Both the position numbers and the translations under genes were made by a program. Shown here in pieces: positions 1 through 9,759 of a stretch of 64,000 nt of DNA (position 1 is the first letter of the stretch; each line of letters starts with the position of its first letter). Origin of the DNA: Papiliotrema nemorosa (taxonomy: Eukaryota > Basidiomycota > Tremellomycetes > Tremellales > Rhynchogastremaceae); assembly GCA_032158125.1 (NCBI GenBank), contig JASKOT010000012.1:186001-250000 (forward strand), given 5' to 3'. The notes under the pieces are model-generated. The model saw only the letters and a program-made list of their open reading frames with translations, was not told where the DNA came from and made no database searches.

Positions 1-305
1 CTCAGCTGTCGACTGATCTTGTTGGGAGTTGTGCGGCTTGGAAAGGTGTAGTACCTTCGGACATGGATGCGGCGTGCTGTAACATGTAGCCTATCAAGGG
101 GTACATTGTAAGAGCATATGAGGTGTTGGATGTTGCACTAGAGCAGGATCAGTACTTCCAGGCATAGGGATAGATATCGGATTTGACGGATGCGTATGGT
201 GGAATCAGCATGACCTCCCCGCCGTCGGCATTCCTGATAACTCCTGAGATTCGTTATGGTGTCGCATGATTTCTACTGACTGGATCAGATTCCTCGTCCT
301 TCTCG
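1..305. other. Intergenic flank at left window edge, no gene seen
   Basis: This stretch lies downstream of the Lunapark stop codon. I see no convincing exon, RNA gene or repeat in it. It probably holds the 3' untranslated region of the minus-strand Lunapark gene plus intergenic DNA. The end of a neighbouring gene outside the window cannot be excluded. Confidence 0.5.
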
Positions 306-1795
306 TTACTTGTCGTCATCCACGTCCATCGTATCGCCAGACCCCTCATCCTCCTTGTCCTCGTCTTCTGCTGAGAACACCTCTTGTCCGAGTCTAGAAG
401 ACCTCGGGGTTCCTCTCTCCGCCAGGTTCCTCCTTGGTCGTGGCGAGTTGCGAGTCAGATGTGCAGGTGTCACTGGTGGCAGGCTCTCTTTTGGCCCGGA
501 AGGTGTTGGGGTGGATGGCGCGGCGGGGGCATCTTTGAGCTTTGACAATGGCGAAGGGTTCATGTGATTGCATCCTGTCAGATCAGCTTTGAATGGTACC
601 GTGGTAATTGTGTCATACTGGGACACAGCCATTCTGTCTTGTCAGCTGCGGCTCAATTGTGGAGTAACAGCTGACGCACGCATTCGCTCCCACTCGTACT
701 TGCTGCCCACCAGTCCGTTGTGCCTGAAACATTCTCCACATACCAGCGCGTACTTGCTATGCGCAGCTTGAGCTGGAAGGTCAGTGTCAAAACAGCCAGC
801 CATGACAGTCCACTTACAAGGATCGTCGCCTAGAATGGAATCGACCACTCTGTCGTACCACCTCTTCTCCGGTGTAGGTAGGACAGGTTGGATAGCTTGC
901 ATTTGTAGCTGAAGAGCAGCCGCTTGTTCAGGATTGATACCTTCCGGAATCGGTACAGGAGTTCCAAGATTTCCTATGTGGTCAGCGATCAGCGACGGTT
1001 CCGGGGTTGTCGAGAGCAACGTACCGGGTGCAGGCGTACCACCCACTCCAGCGAGATGACCAGGCGCTCTCGGCGTGCTCTTTGCTGCATTCTTGCCTGT
1101 AGGCGAAGGAGTGACAGGTCCCCTGACAGGTGTTTGAGGAGCGGTGCGTTGACCTGAACTCATCGGTGATCCTGTTGGACCGAATTCATCGTATCGCTCA
1201 ATCAGCTTTCTTGTCGAGTCGTAATTCGTCGCCTTTTTGATCTCGTCAAGATGCTTCTTCTGCTCGGCGAGCAGCTGCCTGAGGTGTTTCTCTGGGGATC
1301 AATGGCCATCCGTAGCTCAGCTCGAGGTGGGCATACCGGACGATTGGCGTTGACGAGCAAAGACGAAATGCAGTGAACGGTTCAACAGCCATAGCCTGTT
1401 GGTCAGATACCTCTAGCGATGAGAGGTCTCGGCGTGACATACAGGACGGGGGCAGCTGCCACAATGCTCGTTCCCACAATCTTCGCCTCCATGCCATCTG
1501 AGCTCCATCCTAACAGACCCAAGGGGAGATGCCTCGTCCACCATAATCCGACCAGAACAGCCCAAAGTGCTATCCCGTACAGATTAACCAGCAAAGACCA
1601 TCTTCGCTCCCTTAACCTGACTTCGGAAAGGTGTACACGAGCTTCGTCGATTTCTGTAGAAAGTTTGGCTAAAAGAGTCTCGTAGTCGGGTTTAGAATTC
1701 TGCAACGAGGTCAGCATTGGCCGCCATTTCAACAGCGTGGTAAGGAGCATGAGGCGAGTGAAACTCACCCCGGAGAACCAGGAGAAGATACCCAT
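306..1795 (-). CDS. LNP1: Lunapark family ER junction protein
   Basis: Lunapark stabilises three-way junctions of the tubular endoplasmic reticulum. Translation starts at 1795 (MGIFSWFSG), followed at once by an intron. Two hydrophobic segments follow (LLVNLYGIALWAVLVGLWW and IVGTSIVAAAPVL, the latter running after splicing into LWLLNRSLHF). Next comes a charged helix (EKHLRQLLAEQKKHLDEIKK), then a Pro/Thr-rich linker. The C-terminal zinc ribbon has CGEC-FRHNG in one exon and CPRCNHMN made by splicing across about 597-625, giving the family's two CxxC pairs. The tail is acidic (SGDTMDVDDDK). At least six short introns are needed. The membrane hairpin plus the C-terminal CxxC pairs are diagnostic. 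It is divergent from MIP1, with about 227 bp between the start codons. Exon borders are hand-predicted. Confidence 0.85.
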
Positions 1796-2022
1796 GATGC
1801 TGATGTACCTCCTGGGCTGCTGATCAAGCCCGGCACAGGTATCTGTAGAGTATGGAATGAGTGGTCCAACGTCGAGATGACCTCTTGTTGTTGAAATGAC
1901 GAAGTGGGGGAAATTCTCCGCACCTCTCTTGTCAATAACACTTTCATCTCATCTCGGTGACCTTGGTCGTACGTAGACAGCTTTTGCAGGGCGAGAGCGA
2001 GTCGAGAGGGGCCAAAAATATC

Positions 2023-5000
2023 ATGCTACGCGCAGCGTCAGATGTCGCTCGACTCACGCGACCTGCTCGGATACGATGTCGACCCCTTCTCCACCTCCGA
2101 CCCAAATCTGATATCCCTCCGAGTCTGGAGTGGGCTCTCACAGAGACATTCGACAAACGTCCAGCTGGTACTCTGCCTCCATGGCCCGAGGCGCCTCTCC
2201 GTTCTCCTGGACCTGCAGCTCCCATCAGTAGGCGGAAGCCGATTAAAGGTGGATCGGAGGGAATGGAAGATAGGAAAGCCAAGATTAACACAAGTCGATC
2301 AGAGACTGCAGATTACACCACGGCCAAGGAGCTAGCAATGTTCCGAGACAAGTCCAACTCAACAGGTGAGTAGCTGAAGCGCTCCAATGGGCTGTCTGAA
2401 ATGAGCGCTGTCTGATCTACAGCATCTTCCTCGAGGATCAGCTCTCTCCCTTCTCTACGCAACCCATCGAGCTTCAGGAGAGACGGAAACCCCCCTCGAA
2501 ACGATGGCCAGGCCTTCACCACCTCTTCATCTTCATATCAAACGACCATTGCCAACAAGCATGCTACTCCACGTCGACCCAGGACTGTAACACCAACAAC
2601 CACCTCGCAATCGCCTGCATCATCCCAAATCTCTCAGAATGCAGAGGCCTCTTCGTCGAGGCGAACTCTTCCATCGCTCTCTCGAATCGCAAATCAACGA
2701 AAGAGGGCGCAAGCTGCTCAAAACCCAGCCCAGGCTGCCTCTGCGGTCCCGGGGGAAACGCTGTCTGCGATGGCTCCTGCACAAAGCGACCTCAAAGGCA
2801 AAGGCAAGGAGATCCTCCCTTCCCCTCCACAAGGTCTACGACGCAACGCTGCTGGAGTACAACTTCTCTCTCCGACTCTCCATCGACAATTGTTTCCCGG
2901 ACAGAGACTGCAGACGCCTCCGAATCAGCTCATCCAACTATCGAAGGAACATCTAGCTGCCAACGGTCTCGATGCGGCGGATGCAGCTCGTCTGGAAGAG
3001 ATCAACTTCGACATGCCCCCTCTGCGCGGCTCCAACATTCGGGAGCATTTCCATGCTATAGGAAAGCAGGAAGCGGAACCGTACTTGTCCATGGCGCATG
3101 ACTTTGCGTCTGTCGATCTGCCACCTATGCCGGAATCCTGGTGTACTGAGTGGTCAGGATGGACCAAATATCACTCGGACGGTCGTATCGAAGCGGTAGA
3201 TGATCTAGGTGACGAAGAGGTGGTTTCTTTCGATGTCGAAGTGCTGTACAAGCTCTCCCCTTATCCCGTGATTGCAACGGCTGCTACTCCAAACGCCTGG
3301 TATTCATGGCTATGCCCTACCATCTTTGGCAAGCCGCCAGAGGAGCCGTTACCTGCAAAGCCTAAATGGGACAAGGCACTGGATGACCGGTTGCCACATA
3401 CATTGGTCCCGATGTTCAAACATCAGAAGCCCAGCATGGTAATAGGCCACAATGTTGGTTACGACCGTGCTCGTATCAAGGACGAATACACCTTGAAGCC
3501 GACGGCCACGCGCTTTCTCGATACTCTGTCGTTACACGTTGCGACTAGAGGTATCACTTCTGTTCAACGGCCAACATGGATCAAACATCGCAAGGACAAA
3601 AAACAACGCGCGGCGGAAGAGCAGGGGATCAAAGAAGCTACTATCCAACTTTTGCGTGATCTAAACCCCGAGTATGCGGAAATCCTCGACGAGATGGAGA
3701 TTCAAGCTGAAAGGGAGCCGACTTCAAACGACGATCCCGACTCGGCTTCTCTTGGATCAACGTGGGAAGATGTCACTTCTGTCAATTCGCTCAAAGATGT
3801 CGCCGCATTGCATTGCGGGTATGCTGTCGACAAGACTGTCCGAGAACGCTTTGGGGATGACGATATCAAGCACGCTTCTCAGCTCTTATCAGAGTTGGAA
3901 GAGCTTATCCAGTATTGTGCTGACGATGTAAAGGTCACTCACGATGTCTTCAAGAAAGTTTTCCCGCTTTTCATCGAATCATGTCCGCATCCCGCTTCAT
4001 TTGCCGGGGCACTCAGTATGGGGAGTGCCATATTACCGGTCGATCAACAATGGAACGAATATATCAAAGCTGCAGAAGAGACGTATCGAAAGATGGAAAA
4101 GGAAGTAGCGAAGAGCCTACGATCTCTAGCGGAGAAGTTGAGGCTTGAAGGGCCGAGGGATGACGATCCATGGACTTCTCAGCTCGATTGGACAGAAAAA
4201 AAGGCCAGATGGCCGGATACAGGGCCTGATGCTCCGGCTGCTGCCGTCGACGCTGTCAGTAACGCCCGAGCCATCGTCAACCCCGATCGCACGCCAGAAC
4301 TGCAAACACATGATGCTCCGGAACGACCCGTCTCCCCAGCGGAGTCACTTCCCATCATGAAAGTGGAACCTGCCGAGCCAAAGATTGACTGGTCGGAACG
4401 ATTCGCTCCCCCGAAGCTCGCAGCGGGGAAGGGGATCGATCAACGCGACATCCCCCACTTGCTCCGGATGACTTTCAAAGGCTTCCCAGTGGTGTACCGA
4501 GAGAATGGAGGCTGGTGCTTCCAGGTGCCGGTCGGCGAGACAGGCCAATTTGAGAAGGCCCACGGAGCGCCTGTATCCGGCGATGACAACTCCGCCCTCT
4601 TCTCGTTGACAACTACAGGCAAAAAGAGCAAGCAGAGATTGACGGGTCCGGGAATCAAACCTTTGATCAAGAATGGGTTGACCAGCCCTTATCTAGAGTT
4701 ATTGGAGTCTGCCTCACAAGGGGACTTGGGGACCATTCTCGAAGCGGTCCCTGCGCTTGTTGAGAACTTACGGACGTTACCTGAGGATGACCACGACGTC
4801 GAGCAGCTAAGTCGGGGTGCAATCAGTGGTGAGTCAAGGCAAGTACTGAAAGCAATTCTGATGAGGCAGCATCGGCCAAACGGCGTGCGTCAACGCCGCG
4901 ATCACCATCACCTGCCTCTTCTGTCGATTCGAAAAAGAGTTCTTTCGGTACATGGCCCGCTTGGTATCGTGATCTTACCAAACCGCCATCGCACTTGACA

Positions 5001-6875
5001 CCTGGAGAACTCGATCTTACCCAGAAAAAGTCTGTAACGGCACTGCTGCTGAGGCTGCAATGGGAAGGCTACCCTCTGTTCTTCACTCGGAACTATAAAT
5101 GGGTATATCGGATTCCCCGGCGCGAGATACCTCTGGACGATTGGAACAACAACGGTACGGTCAAGGGACACGGGGCACCCATGGCGTGGAATGAGCAGTC
5201 GCTCCCCGGTGATGAAAGTTTCGCGGCCGACAACCTGAAATATGCTTTTTTCCGTCTGCCACATCCAGGAGGTGACGGAAAGAATGTCGGTAGTCCTTTG
5301 GCAAAGACTTTTGTCAAGTATCTGGAGAATGGTCGGTTGTCGAGTGCTTCGATAGGCGATGATCATGCGTCGGCTGCGATCGCTCGAGACGCGACTCAGA
5401 TCAGCGTTCTTTGCAGTTATTGGGTCAGTGCGAGGGAACGAATCATGGATCAGATGGTCGTTTATGGCTCGCCAAACTCTGGTTTGATTTTGCCCCAGGT
5501 GATCACTATGGGCACGGTCACCCGACGAGCGGTAGAGTCCACTTGGCTTACTGCTTCAAACGCCAAGAAGAACCGAGTGGGATCAGAGCTCAAGGCTATG
5601 GTCAAGGCGCCGCCGGGATACTCGATCGTTGGCGCAGATGTCGATTCGGAAGAATTGTGGATATCAAGCGTCATGGGTGATTCGCAATTCGGCATGCACG
5701 GTGCGACTGCTATAGGGTGGATGACCCTGGAGGGTACCAAATCCGCAGGGACGGATCTGCATTCCAAGACCGCTTCGATCCTTGGGACATCTCGTGATGC
5801 TGCAAAAGTGTTCAACTATTCGCGTATCTACGGCGCAGGAGTGAAACACGCTGTTCAGCTGCTCATGCAGGGTGACGCGACATTGACCAAAGAGCAAGCT
5901 ACTGAAAAAGCCAAGGCGCTTTACGCTGCGACAAAGGGAGAGAAGAGCAGTCGAAGTAGGAGATTACCACCTGCGCCTCAGACAACTCTGTGGCATGGTG
6001 GATCGGAAAGTTTCCTCTTCAATACCCTGGAGGCGATCGCTCTCTCGGATCGACCTACCACCCCAGCTCTAGGATGCGGAGTGACCAAGGCGCTAAGTAG
6101 GTCATATCTCGACGAACTCAACACGTACCTGCCCAGTCGGATCAACTGGGTCGTCCAGTCTTCCGGTGTCGATTATCTCCATCTGCTCATTATATCAATG
6201 TCGTACCTCATCAAGCGATACAATATCCAAGCGCGATATATGCTCTCGGTACACGATGAAGTCCGCTACCTCGCCAAGGAAGAAGACAAGTACCGCACTG
6301 CCCTTGCGCTTCAAATCGCGAATGCTTGGACTCGTGCTTTGTTCTGTTACAACCTCGGGATTGACGATGTGCCTCAGGGAGTCACCTTCTTCTCCTCTGT
6401 GGATATCGACCTTGTCCTTCGCAAAGAGGTCAATATGCCGTGTATCACACCTTCGCACCCCGACGCGATCCCCTTTGGCGAATCGCTCGATATCGATCAA
6501 CTCTTGCTCAAGACGGATAACGGTACATTGGGATCCACGACTTCGTATGAAGCGCCAATGATCGATATGGCGAACACTGGACCGCCGGTATCTATTGTGC
6601 AAGATATGGACTCCTTTGCGCATTTTCAATTCTTGAAAGCGCAGGCTGAACGACAAGGATATAGAGCCAGAGTATGGCTCGACAGGCAATACTCTGTGGA
6701 TGGACAGCCACCCCCGGAAGACGTCCCTGGCCCTGCTACGGCCAAACGAGGTCGAGCAAAGGGAGCGAAGATGGAGAGGTTGCGAGACGCGACGAGTCAT
6801 CTGGGCGAAAGCCCAGACGCAAAGGAAATTATGGATGCTCTGGTGGTCTTCGAGGCGGAGACGAGGAGGAAGTAG
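2023..6875 (+). CDS. MIP1: Mitochondrial DNA polymerase gamma catalytic subunit
   Basis: This is the family A polymerase that replicates mitochondrial DNA. Three exons (2023-2365, 2423-4828, 4870-6875) give about 1584 residues. The start at 2023 opens a basic, acid-free leader (MLRAASDVARLTRPARIR), a typical mitochondrial presequence. A low-complexity Ser/Thr/Gln region follows. The 3'-5' exonuclease motifs are visible: Exo I with FDVE near residue 383, Exo II IGHNVGYDRARI, and Exo III YCADDVKVTHDVF. Polymerase motif A is GADVDSEELW near residue 1169, motif B is RDAAKVFNYSRIYGAG, and motif C is LSVHDEVRYL near residue 1375. Catalytic acidic residues are therefore present in both domains. Length is large compared with the yeast enzyme because of the N-terminal and spacer insertions. 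Both introns are phase 1 and restore frame. Confidence 0.95.
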
Positions 6876-7178
6876 TCCACAGGGATGCTTTCCATTGGTC
6901 GCCCGGCGAATATTTCACAGTTTGTGTTAGCATTCTCATGAGCGATCTCTAGTCTGTCGTTCATACTGTATCTGCCACAACTCCCTAATGCACTGTGCTG
7001 TATGACAGACCTTTATGCTGGGACAAAGGATGGCCAAATTCACTGAGTTTGAGAGTATGCATATCTGGACTATATAGAATAGTGCAGTCATACACTCTTG
7101 CGACCGCTCGACCCTCCACCTACCGTGCTATTGCTGCATCATTGTTGAAAAGCGAAATTCTACACGTCTCTCATCGAA
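6876..7178 (+). other. Intergenic region between MIP1 and next gene
   Basis: This 303-bp spacer holds the MIP1 3' end and the promoter of the 7179 gene. The only element I recognise is the TATA-like sequence listed separately. Confidence 0.5.
7071..7077 (+). promoter_or_regulatory. TATA-box-like element upstream of 7179 gene
   Basis: The sequence TATATAG lies 108 bp upstream of the ATG at 7179 in an otherwise mixed-composition spacer, a plausible core promoter position. Identification is by sequence alone. Confidence 0.4.
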
Positions 7179-8426
7179 ATGGTGATCAGATATACGCCGT
7201 CGCATGCCTCGGACGATGGGGAGGAGGACGGTACCCAAGATCTATCGTCTTTGACGCCCACCTCCACCACCGCCTCCAGCTTCGTCTCGTTACCTTATTC
7301 TCCGGGAATCATGTCGATCAACTCGAGTCCGGGATTGGAACCGGCGCATCCCACATCTGATCCATGCGGCTTTATACTGGAGCAAGACCTACTGCCCACC
7401 CGGAGCCCATACGCGCACACTCTATCCGCTCGCACTTTCGACTCGTCGGTGAATGGCAATGATGATATGGATATACCCTTGACTCTTGGAGAGATCGAAG
7501 CTGTCTCAGGCCGTATTTCCAGGCTGAACTCGCAAACGGTGGATGAAGCAATGACAGATTCCTCCGTCGCTTACCCTTCTCTGGATGTGCTCTCCAGAGA
7601 TACGGAAACCAGCCCTCACTGTGGGACGACTTTCACAGCCTCTATCACCTCGGGCTTCACAGCTGAGACTGCATTGACTCCCTCTTCTGGTGGTGCAGAT
7701 AGCTCCGAGGAAGCGCTCGCTTTTTACCGCTCAGGTCAGAGTAGCGGATTGAAATATGATTATGACGCCTTGATGCCTTCCCCAGAGTCGCTAGAGGAGC
7801 ACGGAGGCATCGATGGGATACCGGTTGGAAGCAGCGACGTCAATTTGACACGTCCTTCCGAGAACTCGAACTTCTCGGACTTTGACTCGATCTTATCGAG
7901 AGGGCAGGCATCAGAACCTAGCGTTTTCGACAGAGCAAAGGATGAGTGGCGGAACACGCTTACGGCGATTCAATTGCAGCTTTCAGATCTCACCCATGCA
8001 GGTATCGACCAGCGCCGAGAAGCATGGGAGAATCTCCAGTATGGTTTAAGAGAGATGAGTGAACAAGGGGATACAATTGTCGATGTTTACGCCACTACGA
8101 CCGCCACACTTCGATCCGACCTTTCCAAAAGCGTCCACTTCTCGCAAACCCCCTTGGAACCACAAACTTGGAGACAGAGATTTTCAAGTCTGCAAAGTGA
8201 CGCAAAAGCTCTCTCTGAGAGCTCAGTGCTCGGAAATAGAGAAACATACGCGGATAGAGCGGCAAAGACGTTGACAGAGTTGCGGGATGAAGTAGAGGGT
8301 GCAATGGCCCAAACGGAGAGGATGCAGGGCTTATGTGGTGCGAGAGAGGCATGGGATGATCTTGTGAAGATCAGAAGGGGTCTCCCTGCTCGAGCGCCAG
8401 GCTATGAGCGTAGTTCTCTCAGCTGA
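7179..8426 (+). CDS. Uncharacterised protein, single exon, 415 aa
   Basis: I do not recognise this protein. It is one uninterrupted ORF, unusual here because nearly all neighbours are split. Residues 1 to about 250 are rich in Ser, Thr, Asp and Gly and look disordered. Residues from about 245 onward (FDRAKDEWRNTLTAIQLQL to the end) are predicted by eye to be mostly helical, with regular Leu/Ala spacing suggesting coiled coil or a helical bundle. No signal peptide, membrane segment or catalytic motif was seen. It sits between MIP1 and the ZNHIT3-like gene in the same orientation. A TATA-like element precedes it. The reading frame length and compositional consistency support a real gene, but no function can be assigned. 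Confidence 0.75.
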   Translation: MVIRYTPSHASDDGEEDGTQDLSSLTPTSTTASSFVSLPYSPGIMSINSSPGLEPAHPTSDPCGFILEQDLLPTRSPYAHTLSARTFDSSVNGNDDMDIPLTLGEIEAVSGRISRLNSQTVDEAMTDSSVAYPSLDVLSRDTETSPHCGTTFTASITSGFTAETALTPSSGGADSSEEALAFYRSGQSSGLKYDYDALMPSPESLEEHGGIDGIPVGSSDVNLTRPSENSNFSDFDSILSRGQASEPSVFDRAKDEWRNTLTAIQLQLSDLTHAGIDQRREAWENLQYGLREMSEQGDTIVDVYATTTATLRSDLSKSVHFSQTPLEPQTWRQRFSSLQSDAKALSESSVLGNRETYADRAAKTLTELRDEVEGAMAQTERMQGLCGAREAWDDLVKIRRGLPARAPGYERSSLS

Positions 8427-8595
8427 GAGGCAGGCTGGTGGGAGGCGGGTTTATCCGGATCAGCGAGGGTTTAACCGGGTTATCGGATTATTTTGATCCA
8501 CTTCATCTCAACCGTCTACATACCACCAATCAGCATCAGCAGATCCGACTATTCAACCAGCGAACGTGCCTCCGTGATTCAGAGGACCTTCAGAG

Positions 8596-9641
8596 ATGGC
8601 GCCCAGGACGAAGCAGCCAGCAGGGGTGGCACAGTGTCAAGTGTGCGGAGAGCACGCAACGAAGTACCGCTGTCCGACCTGTCCTGTGCGATAGTGGGTC
8701 ATCCTACATGTTCGAGTGGGATGAGACTGACCATCAGCTGCTCAGTTCCATGCTACAAGATTCACAAGGGTATGCATTTTTTTTTTGCTGGGGTAATCCA
8801 CGGCTGACAAACAGAATCATGCGGGACGGCCAATGCAGAAGCTGGACCATCTTCTCCTCGACCCAAACCGCCATTGACCGTGAATGAGGATCTTGGATCC
8901 CGTCACACGCCCTTAAGCCCTGTTGAAGGAGACTCAAGTACTTTGAAGAAGGACGCCTCTGCTCACATCGACCTGAGACCGCTCACTTCGCTCTTGTGGC
9001 CGCCTGAGCCGGATCCTTCGATATTCACAGATCCACTGAAAAAGGAGGATCCAAAACCGCTCAAACATGAGCAACTCTTGCGTATAGGTATGTCGCCTCG
9101 ACCCATACCATTCATTGAACTTCTCTATCCTTTGCTATACCTCCTCTTCTTAATTATCCTCGAACCCCTCTCACCCAAACGCGACATTGCCCAATCTCAC
9201 AAGACACCATCCTGACTTCTAGCCACTTCGCCGGACTTACGACACCTCCTGAAATCTACCAATCTCCCTTCTATCCTTCGTATTCTTGACGGTCTCCCAT
9301 CCCCCAATGCAAGATCTACCACCCTTTCCCGCCTGCTCGGACTTGATTCTGAAACTCTGTCGAAACCACACTCCAACTCGCTCGTCTCTCAGCGCGATTC
9401 CCCACCTCCTCTAGGCGACCTATTAGATGCGTTGGCAGGCAAGAAAGAGGAAGAGCGTAGGATGTGGAATGAAGAAGGATGGTGGTTGGGACGTGAAGGC
9501 TCCAATGGCGGCAGGATATGGATAGGCGAGGAAGAGAGAAAGGTGATGCGGCTTTTTGCGGCCGTCGTGTGTAAAGCTATAGATGGGGGTGAAGACGACG
9601 ATGTCGCTTGGGGATCAGGCGAGCTCTCTTGGGAGATATGA
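8596..9641 (+). CDS. HIT1: HIT-type zinc finger protein (ZNHIT3/Hit1-like)
   Basis: The family acts in box C/D snoRNP assembly in the nucleus. Four exons are inferred: 8596-8693, 8738-8769, 8815-9087 and 9224-9641. Splicing joins CQVCGEHATKYRCPTCPVRY to CSVPCYKIHKESC, recreating a complete HIT finger of the form CxxC-x7-CxxC-x4-CxxxC-x3-H-x3-C. The first intron splits the Tyr codon directly before CS. Downstream, LRPLTSLLWPPEPDPSIFTD and the helical segment ending HLLKSTNLPSILRIL fit the ZNHIT3 C-terminal region. The protein ends at ELSWEI. The second intron carries a run of ten T. The C-terminal region could also match another HIT-finger family member, so the precise orthologue is less certain than the domain. 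The gene converges on BIO3-BIO1, with 118 bp between the stops. Confidence 0.85.
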
Positions 9642-9759
9642 GAGAAACGGATTGTGGAGAAAGCATCTGACAGACTGTGCTTGATCACTACGACATGACG
9701 AACCACCATGATATAATGCAATGCAATGAGTATATGATATGCTAGATTGCCCATTAATC

